This document shows, in pieces, positions 14,109-19,576 of a DNA stretch of 19,576 nt. Every line of letters begins with the position of its first letter. The stretch's first letter is position 1. Source of the DNA: Clostridiales bacterium UBA735 (GTDB taxonomy: Bacteria > Bacillota > Clostridia > Oscillospirales > Oscillospiraceae); assembly GCA_002298695.1 (NCBI GenBank), contig DBLB01000115.1:1-19576 (forward strand). Direction: 5' to 3'. Made by a program: the position numbers and the translations under genes. The notes under the pieces are model-generated. The model saw only the letters and a program-made list of their open reading frames with translations, ran no database searches and was not told where the DNA came from.

Positions 14109-15173
14109 TTATGCGTTTTTTTGCAGATACCAGGCGATCAGCAGATCGGCGACCTCGCCGTAAGACTGCACACCGGAATCCTCGTCAAACGCCTTGAGAT
14201 AGGCGTCGTTGACCTTCTGGGCTGCGTCCTGCACCTTGCCCTCGTACTGGGCATAGTGTTCGTTGGCGGCCTGCGCGTCGGCGCGGACGCCTTCGGCAAC
14301 CTTTTGCCAGATCGCGGAGGCTGCCGCACGGTCGACCTTGGCCAGCGCGTTGTTGCAGTAAATATAGGCTGCGAACGCGCCGGAATAGCGGAACTCGTCG
14401 CTGGGATTTTCCATGCAGGCGAGGTAGGCGCAGAAATTTGCCTCGTCCTCGGCGGCGACGGCCTGCCGGTGGGCGATCTCATGGCACATCGTGAAGGGGA
14501 TCCACGCTTCGTAGGTGTCGGGGTTCACACAGCTCTCGCCGGTGAAGCAGATGAAGATGCCGGTCGTGCCGAACTGACTGAACAGGCGCCAGGAGAGCAG
14601 AGATTTGACCGGGTCGGTCGAACCGTCGAACTGCGGATATGTCTGCCGCAGCGATTCATAGCCGCGGCCTGCCTGGGCCGCCAGCGTGGAAAAGTCGGAA
14701 AATTGCGCGCGGCCCGCCTCGTCGCGATCGACCAGCGCGGCATACTGCGTGGCCTGGGCGGCATAATAGTTCGTGGCCGCAATCAGCTCGTCCTTGCTGT
14801 ATTCCCGGACGTCGAGGCCGAGCGTCTCGCCGACGCCGGGGCCGAAATGGTTCAGGCCCCAGAGCGCCACAAACAGGAACAGCCCGACACAGGCCGCCAG
14901 GACCACGCCCGTCAGCCAGGAGAGGAAGCTGCGGCGTTTGCTGAAGATGCAGACGAACGTATACAAAAACCAGAGCACCGCCAGCAGCGCCAGCACCTCC
15001 CACAGGGCGATGGGCAGCAGGCGGGAAACGGACGAGAGTGCGGCCAACGCCTTGCGCGACCACGCGGGATAGAACGAAAATACCAGCTGCGGCGCATATT
15101 TCGCCGCGGCGGCCAGCAGACCGGTCAGAACCAGAAAGATCGCGGACAGAATCGCCCGCCCAATGGCTTTCAA
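14109..15173 (-). CDS. DUF3810-type membrane zinc metallopeptidase
   Basis: This 354-residue protein has three N-terminal membrane segments (about 5-24, 54-76 and 85-106) followed by a large soluble domain. The domain carries FTMCHEIAHRQ with the zinc motif HEIAH at 231-235 and a downstream acidic EDEAN (242-246) that probably supplies the third ligand; this arrangement matches the DUF3810 family. Substrates are unknown. The start is taken as TTG at 15173: GGAAG lies 9 bp upstream. The only other in-frame option is a TTG at 15221, which overlaps the predicted -10 box and would lie before the transcript start. Its stop is close to the infC promoter; no terminator is seen between them, so some read-through is possible. 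Confidence 0.8.
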   Translation of the reverse strand: MKAIGRAILSAIFLVLTGLLAAAAKYAPQLVFSFYPAWSRKALAALSSVSRLLPIALWEVLALLAVLWFLYTFVCIFSKRRSFLSWLTGVVLAACVGLFLFVALWGLNHFGPGVGETLGLDVREYSKDELIAATNYYAAQATQYAALVDRDEAGRAQFSDFSTLAAQAGRGYESLRQTYPQFDGSTDPVKSLLSWRLFSQFGTTGIFICFTGESCVNPDTYEAWIPFTMCHEIAHRQAVAAEDEANFCAYLACMENPSDEFRYSGAFAAYIYCNNALAKVDRAAASAIWQKVAEGVRADAQAANEHYAQYEGKVQDAAQKVNDAYLKAFDEDSGVQSYGEVADLLIAWYLQKNA

Positions 15174-15209
15174 AAGGCAACGCTTCCTTCCTATGGGGAA
15201 TTTCACACA

Positions 15210-15218
15210 AGTATAGCA
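15210..15218 (-). promoter_or_regulatory. Extended -10 promoter of the metallopeptidase gene
   Basis: Minus strand TGC-TATACT (15218-15210), an extended -10 element with a poor -35. Predicted start near 15203 leaves about 30 nt before the TTG start at 15173. Confidence 0.5.
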
Positions 15219-15257
15219 CAAATCACGGAAAATAGAAACTGTTTTTTGGCGGCGCGG

Positions 15258-15285
15258 TTGACTTTGAGAGAGTTTTTATTATAAT
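15258..15285 (+). promoter_or_regulatory. Promoter of glycyl-tRNA synthetase
   Basis: TTGACT (-35, 15258-15263), 16-bp spacer, TATAAT (-10, 15280-15285). The leader is only about 35 nt, too short for a T-box, although many Firmicutes control this gene with one. Confidence 0.78.
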
Positions 15286-15327
15286 AGTAACGTTAAAGCG
15301 ATAAAATCACGTCGGGAGGACGGATGA

Positions 15328-16740
15328 ATGATGAAAAACAGCGAAAAGACGATGGATAAGATCATCGCGCTCTGCAAAAACCGCGGCTTTGTGTTCGCCG
15401 GGTCTGAAATTTACGGCGGTCTCGCCAACAGCTGGGACTATGGCCCGCTTGGCGTGGAGTTCAAGAACAATGTGAAAAAGGCATGGCTGAAAAAGTTCGT
15501 GCAGGAAAGCCCGTACAACGTCGGCCTCGACGCGGCCATTATCATGAATCCGCAGACGTGGATCACGACCGGCCACGTGTCCAGCTTCTCCGACCCGCTG
15601 CTCGACTGCAAGTCCTGCAAGGCCCGCCACCGCGCGGACAAGCTCATCGGCGAAGAGCACCACGAGGTCAACGTCGACGCGATGAGCTTCGACGAGATGG
15701 ACAAGTTCATTGCCGAGCACGAGGATATTGTATGCCCGGTCTGCGGCAAGCATGACTTTACGCCGATCCGCAAGTTCAACCTGATGTTCAAGACCGCCAT
15801 CGGCGTCACCGAGGACTCGTCCTCGATCTGCTATCTCCGCCCGGAGACCGCGCAGGGCATCTTCGTGAACTTTGCCAACATCCAGCGCACCACGCGCCGC
15901 AAGCTGCCGTTCGGCGTCTGCCAGGTCGGCAAGGCGTTCCGCAACGAGATCACGCCGGGCAACTTCACGTTCCGCACCCGCGAGTTCGAGCAGATGGAAT
16001 GTGAGTTCTTCTGCAAGCCGGGCACGGACCTCGAATGGTTCGCCTACTGGAAGGACTACTGCGTCAACTGGCTGAAATCCCTCGGCATCCACGAGGAAAA
16101 TCTCCGCCTGCGCGACCACGAGCCCGCCGAGCTGGCGTTCTATTCCCGCGCCACGACCGATATTGAATACGCGTTCCCGTTCACCGATTGGGGCGAACTG
16201 TGGGGCATTGCCGACCGCACGGACTATGACCTGAAGCGTCATCAGGAGGCGTCCGGCAAGGACCTGACCTACTTCGATCAGGAGACGAACGAGCACTATA
16301 TCCCCTATGTCATCGAGCCGTCGCTCGGCTGCGACCGCGTGGCGCTGGCGTTCCTGTGCGAAGCCTACGACGAAGAGGTCATCGACGCGGAGAAGAACGA
16401 CGTGCGCGTCGTGCTGCACCTGCACCCAGCGCTCGCGCCTTATAAGGCGGCCATCCTGCCGCTGAGCAAAAAGTTGGCCGAGCCGGCGAAGAAGCTCTTC
16501 CAGGAACTCTGCCCGGACTTCATGCTCGACTACGACGAGACCGGCTCCATCGGCAAGCGCTATCGCCGCGAGGATGAGATCGGCACGCCGTACTGCATCA
16601 CGGTCGATTTCGCCACCGTCGGCGACGAGAAGACCCCGGCGGACAACGCCGTCACCATCCGCGACCGCGATACCATGGAGCAAGTCCGCGTGCCCATTGC
16701 AGAGCTGAAAACCTGGCTCGCCGAGCATGTAAAATTCTGA
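15328..16740 (+). CDS. glyQS: Glycine--tRNA ligase (single-chain alpha2 type)
   Basis: This 470-residue class II synthetase charges tRNA-Gly with glycine using ATP. Visible features are [13 protein letters not shown] (30-42), [18 protein letters not shown], two cysteine pairs likely to bind zinc (C94/C97 and C136/C139), [12 protein letters not shown] (171-182), motif 2 ([20 protein letters not shown], 201-220), motif 3 ([13 protein letters not shown], 330-342) and an anticodon-binding domain from about 358. Length is normal for the alpha2 form, which is distinct from the tetrameric GlyQ+GlyS enzyme. GGGAGGA lies 7 bp before ATG 15328; the adjacent ATG at 15331 is an equally possible start differing by one residue. 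No convincing terminator follows; instead an inverted-repeat element begins 11 bp after the stop. Confidence 0.97.
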   Translation: MMKNSEKTMDKIIALCKNRGFVFAGSEIYGGLANSWDYGPLGVEFKNNVKKAWLKKFVQESPYNVGLDAAIIMNPQTWITTGHVSSFSDPLLDCKSCKARHRADKLIGEEHHEVNVDAMSFDEMDKFIAEHEDIVCPVCGKHDFTPIRKFNLMFKTAIGVTEDSSSICYLRPETAQGIFVNFANIQRTTRRKLPFGVCQVGKAFRNEITPGNFTFRTREFEQMECEFFCKPGTDLEWFAYWKDYCVNWLKSLGIHEENLRLRDHEPAELAFYSRATTDIEYAFPFTDWGELWGIADRTDYDLKRHQEASGKDLTYFDQETNEHYIPYVIEPSLGCDRVALAFLCEAYDEEVIDAEKNDVRVVLHLHPALAPYKAAILPLSKKLAEPAKKLFQELCPDFMLDYDETGSIGKRYRREDEIGTPYCITVDFATVGDEKTPADNAVTIRDRDTMEQVRVPIAELKTWLAEHVKF

Positions 16741-16751
16741 AAACCTACCCG

Positions 16752-16966
16752 ATAGGGTGTGCTTTGCACACCCTATTCAGCGTGTCGAAAAAGTCTTTTC
16801 GCCCCGCTGCCTGTCCAGCTTTCTGAACTTAAATAGTTCAGAAAACTGCTTGATTGAACGCGAAAGGGGCTTTTTGCCCCTTTCACTCTATCCCCGCTGC
16901 TCTATTGCGGAACTGCATTTTATCGTTTTTTGACAGTCTCAATAGGGTGTGCTCTGCACACCCTAT
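16752..16966. mobile_element. 215-bp inverted-repeat element with terminal hairpins
   Basis: Both ends are the same hairpin, 11-bp arms ATAGGGTGTGC / GCACACCCTAT with 3-base loops (16752-16776 and 16942-16966). Continuing inward, the left end CAGCGTGTCGAAAAA is matched by the right end TTTTTTGACAGTCTC in inverse orientation, extending the terminal repeat to about 40 bp with a few mismatches. Two more perfect hairpins lie inside: TTTCTGAACT / AGTTCAGAAA (16820-16844) and GAAAGGGGC / GCCCCTTTC (16862-16884). There is no open frame of note. It looks like a MITE or other dispersed repeat. I found no clear target duplication. It fills nearly all of the 255-bp glyQS-ACT gap. Confidence 0.72.
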
Positions 16967-16995
16967 TTTACTATTACGTTCCGGGAGGACAAATT

Positions 16996-17265
16996 ATGAA
17001 AGCAATCATCACGGTCGTCGGGCCGGACCGCGTGGGCATCATCGCGGAGGTCTGCACGCTGCTCGCCGAAATGAAGATCAGCGTCGTCGAGATCAGCCAG
17101 ACCATCATGGAGGACACGTTCACGATGATCATGCTCGTCAGGAGCACCGAGGGCGCGCCTGCGTTCGATGAGATCCAGCGCCGCCTTGCCGCCAAGAGCG
17201 AGGAGATGCAGCTCGCCATCCGCATCCAGCGCGAGGACATCTTCTCCGCGATGCACACGATCTGA
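16996..17265 (+). CDS. ACT-domain protein, UPF0237 family
   Basis: This 89-residue protein is a single ACT domain: [20 protein letters not shown] at the start (the GPDRVGI turn is the usual ligand-binding loop), then a beta-alpha-beta-beta-alpha-beta pattern ending [16 protein letters not shown] domains bind small ligands, often amino acids, and regulate enzymes. This family is normally encoded directly before a UPF0210 gene, as in Streptococcus pneumoniae SP_0238/SP_0239, and that is so here with a 10-bp gap. GGGAGG 7 bp upstream fixes ATG 16996 against a longer frame starting inside the repeat element. Ligand and process are unknown. Confidence 0.92.
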   Translation: MKAIITVVGPDRVGIIAEVCTLLAEMKISVVEISQTIMEDTFTMIMLVRSTEGAPAFDEIQRRLAAKSEEMQLAIRIQREDIFSAMHTI

Positions 17266-17275
17266 GGGCCGGGCC

Positions 17276-18634
17276 ATGCTGAATCACTCTGATATCATGT
17301 CCACGGTCGATATGATCGACCATCAGCACCTCGACATCCGCACGATCACGATGGGCATTTCGCTGCTCGACTGCGCGGACCCGAACGCGGAGCGCTGCGC
17401 ACAGAAAATTTACGACAAGATCTGCCGCTCGGCAGAAAACCTTGTCCCCACCGGCTGCCAGATCGAGCGGGAGCTCGGCATCCCGATCGTCAACAAGCGC
17501 ATCTCGGTGACGCCGGTCGCGCTGGTCGCCGGGGCGAGCGAGACGGAGGACTATGTCCCGTTCGCGAAGGCGATGGACGCCGCGGCGAAGACCTGCGGCG
17601 TGGACTTCATCGGCGGCTTCTCCGCACTCGTCCACAAGGGCTGTACCGAGGGCGACCGGCGGCTGCTGGCCGCCATCCCGCGTGCGCTGGCTGAGACCGA
17701 TCTCGTCTGCGCGAGCGTCAACGTCGCGACGACGAAAGCGGGCATCAACATGAATGCGGTGCGCCGTATGGGGCAGATCGTGAAGGAGACGGCGGAGCTG
17801 ACGCGCGAGCGCGAGGGCTTCGGCTGCGCGAAACTCGTCATCTTCTGCAACGCCGTCGAGGACAACCCGTTCATGGCGGGCGCGTTCCACGGCGTAGGCG
17901 AGGCCGAGCAGGTCATCAACGTCGGCGTTTCCGGACCGGGCGTGGTCTATCACGCCTTGCAGAGCGTCAAGGGCGCGCCGTTCGACGAGGTGGCCGAGAC
18001 GATCAAAAAGACGGCCTTCCGCATCACGCGCATGGGCCAGCTCGTGGCGCAGGAGGCGTCGCGCCGCCTCGGCGTACCGTTTGGCGTGGTCGACCTCTCA
18101 CTGGCCCCGACGCCCGCTGTCGGTGACAGCGTGGCGCGGATTTTGGAAGAAATGGGCCTTGAGACCTGCGGCACGCACGGGACGACGGCGGCGCTTGCAC
18201 TGCTGAACGACGCGGTGAAAAAGGGCGGATTGATGGCGTCCAGCTCCGTCGGCGGCCTGTCCGGCGCGTTTATCCCGGTCTCGGAGGACGAGGGGATGAT
18301 CGCCGCGGCCGAGTCCGGCGTGCTGACGCTCGAAAAGCTTGAGGCAATGACCTGTGTCTGCTCCGTCGGCCTCGACATGATCGCCATACCCGGCGACACG
18401 AGCGCGGAGACCATCTCCGCCATCCTCGCCGACGAGGCCGCCATCGGCATGGTCAATTCGAAGACCACAGCCATCCGCCTGATCCCCGTGCCGGGCAAGG
18501 GAGTGGGGGAATCCGTCGAATTCGGCGGCCTGCTTGGCTCCGCGCCGATCATGCCGGTCCATCCGGAATCGGCGGTGAATTTCATCGCCCGCGGCGGCAG
18601 GATCCCTGCACCAATGCAGAGTCTGAAGAACTGA
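17276..18634 (+). CDS. UPF0210 (DUF711, PFL-family-like) protein
   Basis: This 452-residue cytoplasmic protein belongs to UPF0210/DUF711. Recognisable segments are [17 protein letters not shown] near the N-terminus, [26 protein letters not shown], and [19 protein letters not shown]. The family is related in fold to pyruvate formate-lyase/ribonucleotide reductase barrels, but I see no glycyl-radical motif, and its reaction is unknown. It starts 10 bp after the ACT-domain gene and is surely co-transcribed, suggesting that the ACT protein senses a ligand for it. The ATG at 17276 was chosen because [14 protein letters not shown] is the natural start; a longer frame would overlap the ACT gene out of frame. 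A hairpin terminator follows. Confidence 0.93.
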   Translation: MLNHSDIMSTVDMIDHQHLDIRTITMGISLLDCADPNAERCAQKIYDKICRSAENLVPTGCQIERELGIPIVNKRISVTPVALVAGASETEDYVPFAKAMDAAAKTCGVDFIGGFSALVHKGCTEGDRRLLAAIPRALAETDLVCASVNVATTKAGINMNAVRRMGQIVKETAELTREREGFGCAKLVIFCNAVEDNPFMAGAFHGVGEAEQVINVGVSGPGVVYHALQSVKGAPFDEVAETIKKTAFRITRMGQLVAQEASRRLGVPFGVVDLSLAPTPAVGDSVARILEEMGLETCGTHGTTAALALLNDAVKKGGLMASSSVGGLSGAFIPVSEDEGMIAAAESGVLTLEKLEAMTCVCSVGLDMIAIPGDTSAETISAILADEAAIGMVNSKTTAIRLIPVPGKGVGESVEFGGLLGSAPIMPVHPESAVNFIARGGRIPAPMQSLKN

Positions 18635-18642
18635 ACCGGACA

Positions 18643-18670
18643 CCGCGCGCCGTTTTTTTGCGGCGCGCGG
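18643..18670 (+). terminator. Terminator-like hairpin after the UPF0210 gene
   Basis: Perfect 10-bp GC stem CCGCGCGCCG / CGGCGCGCGG around a loop of seven T plus G, followed by CATTTTG. The T-tract after the stem is weak but the position, 8 bp after the stop, fits. Confidence 0.7.
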
Positions 18671-18699
18671 CATTTTGTGGGAAAATATCAAAATTAGGA

Positions 18700-18728
18700 T
18701 GGAAATCGGATCCGTTCTGTGTTAGAAT
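18700..18728 (+). promoter_or_regulatory. Possible promoter of the transketolase gene
   Basis: TGGAAA (-35, 18700-18705), 17-bp spacer, TAGAAT (-10, 18723-18728) with an extended TG (18720-18721). The leader of about 80 nt is rich in A and C and has no strong secondary structure that I can see. Confidence 0.45.
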
Positions 18729-18813
18729 GTGTGCTGGAAACAACACAATCAAACAACATTATGGCATGCAAACAACAGAAATGCATGTCAAAACAGCAAA
18801 GGAAGGGAAACAC

Positions 18814-19576
18814 ATGGAAAACAGCAAACTGAAGCAGCTGAAACTGACGGCTGCGAAGGCCAGACTTCTGGCCGTGGAAATGGTGCATGCGGCATCGTCC
18901 GGCCATCCGGGCGGCTCGCTCAGCTGCATGGACGTGCTGACCGACCTCTATTTCAGCCAGATGCACGTCGACCCCAAGAACCCGCACGACCCTGACCGTG
19001 ACCGTTTCGTCATGTCCAAGGGCCACTGCTCCCCCGCACTCTATCCGATCCTCGCGCTGCGCGGCTTTTTCCCGGTGGAGAATCTGAAGATGTTCCGCCG
19101 CATCGACGGCCACATGTCCGGCCACGTGGAGATGCACTACAATCCCGGTGTCGACATGTCAACCGGTTCGCTCGGGCAGGGCATCTCGGTCGCCGTCGGC
19201 ATGGCACTGGCCGGCAAGCTCGCGAAGAAGGACTATCGCGTCTACACCATTCTGGGCGACGGCGAAGTCGCTGAAGGTCAGGTCTGGGAGGCGGCAATGG
19301 CTGCAAACAAATATCATCTGGACAACTTCTGCGCGATCATCGACGTGAACGGTTTGCAGATCGACGGCGCAACGAAGGATGTCATGCCGACTGAACCGCT
19401 GGACGAGAAGTTTGCGTCCTTCGGCTTCCACGTTGTCAAGATCGACGGCCACGATTATGGCCAGATCGAGGCGGCTTTCGCTGAGGCGGCGGCCACGAAG
19501 GGCCAGCCCACGGTCGTTCTGGCGAAGACCGTCAAGGGCAAGGGCGTGAGCTTTATGGAAAACAACGCCGGCTGGC
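18814..19576 (+). CDS. tkt: Transketolase, N-terminal (thiamine diphosphate-binding) part
   Basis: The first 254 residues are in the window; the frame is open at the right edge. Transketolase moves two-carbon units between sugar phosphates in the non-oxidative pentose phosphate pathway. Visible are SGHPGGSLS (29-37, with H31), MSKGHCSPALYP, TGSLGQGISVAVG (117-129), the thiamine-diphosphate motif LGDGEVAEGQVWEA (147-160) and its partner DVNGLQIDG (177-185), then KGKGVSFMENNAGW at the edge. The short start before AKARLLAVEMVHAASSGHPGGS is like the N-terminal subunits of split clostridial transketolases, which end about 20-30 residues later; a full-length fusion cannot be excluded because the window stops. 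GGAAGGGA lies about 7 bp before the ATG. Confidence 0.93.
   Translation, partial: MENSKLKQLKLTAAKARLLAVEMVHAASSGHPGGSLSCMDVLTDLYFSQMHVDPKNPHDPDRDRFVMSKGHCSPALYPILALRGFFPVENLKMFRRIDGHMSGHVEMHYNPGVDMSTGSLGQGISVAVGMALAGKLAKKDYRVYTILGDGEVAEGQVWEAAMAANKYHLDNFCAIIDVNGLQIDGATKDVMPTEPLDEKFASFGFHVVKIDGHDYGQIEAAFAEAAATKGQPTVVLAKTVKGKGVSFMENNAGW

Noticed and set aside
14007..15284. A 425-codon plus-strand frame across the infC leader and the metallopeptidase gene
   Set aside because: It crosses two minus-strand promoters and lacks any recognisable domain.
15307..16728. A 473-codon minus-strand frame opposite glyQS
   Set aside because: Antisense shadow of a highly conserved synthetase; the product resembles no family.
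16752..16776. The first hairpin after glyQS as a normal intrinsic terminator
   Set aside because: It is followed by TCAGCG rather than a T-tract, and an identical hairpin closes the other end of the element, so it is better seen as part of a repeat.
16930..16958. TTGACA at 16930 as the -35 of the ACT-domain gene
   Set aside because: No -10 hexamer lies 16-18 bp downstream; the motif is part of the inverted repeat.

Overview
The window reads as chromosomal DNA of a GC-rich Clostridia bacterium, most likely a gut Oscillospirales/Ruminococcaceae-type organism. This rests on the high GC of the coding DNA, a single-chain class II glycyl-tRNA synthetase, a split-type transketolase start, the UPF0237/UPF0210 gene pair, a BceRS-type two-component system, consensus Firmicutes promoters with strong GGAGG ribosome sites, and hairpin-rich intergenic repeats. 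No species can be named from the sequence alone.

Layout. 1-3448 (minus strand): the first codons of typA, an AT-rich gap packed with hairpins, a BceS-like kinase and BceR-like regulator with no transporter beside them, and a MATE transporter. 3449-3852 is a divergent promoter region; the leader of the minus-strand MATE gene contains a possible attenuator, a possible leader peptide and an inverted-repeat insertion. 3853-5220 (plus) is a second MATE transporter. 5269-8760 (minus) is a regulator-kinase-HtrA protease unit that looks like an envelope-stress module of the CssRS/HtrA or CiaRH/HtrA kind. 8962-11064 (plus) is a domain-swapped family 3 glycosidase homologue lacking several active-site motifs. 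11241-12110 (plus) is a stand-alone homocysteine S-methyltransferase domain. 12111-12779 is a gene-free repeat cluster. 12780-14101 (minus) is the infC-rpmI-rplT operon with a consensus promoter, an attenuator-like leader hairpin and an apparent AUC start codon for IF3. 14109-15173 (minus) is a membrane zinc metallopeptidase. 15328-16740 (plus) is glycyl-tRNA synthetase, followed by a 215-bp inverted-repeat element, an ACT-domain protein with its UPF0210 partner, and the N-terminal part of transketolase, which runs off the end.

How it fits together. Most of the window is housekeeping: translation (TypA, IF3, L35, L20, GlyRS), one-carbon/methionine metabolism and the pentose phosphate pathway. 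Interspersed are envelope-sensing and export functions. Every coding gene falls in a recognisable family, and I see no phage, CRISPR, toxin-antitoxin or defence locus. The observations most worth following are the probable GH3 pseudoenzyme, the AUC start of infC, the MATE leader, and three families of short inverted-repeat elements in the intergenic regions.
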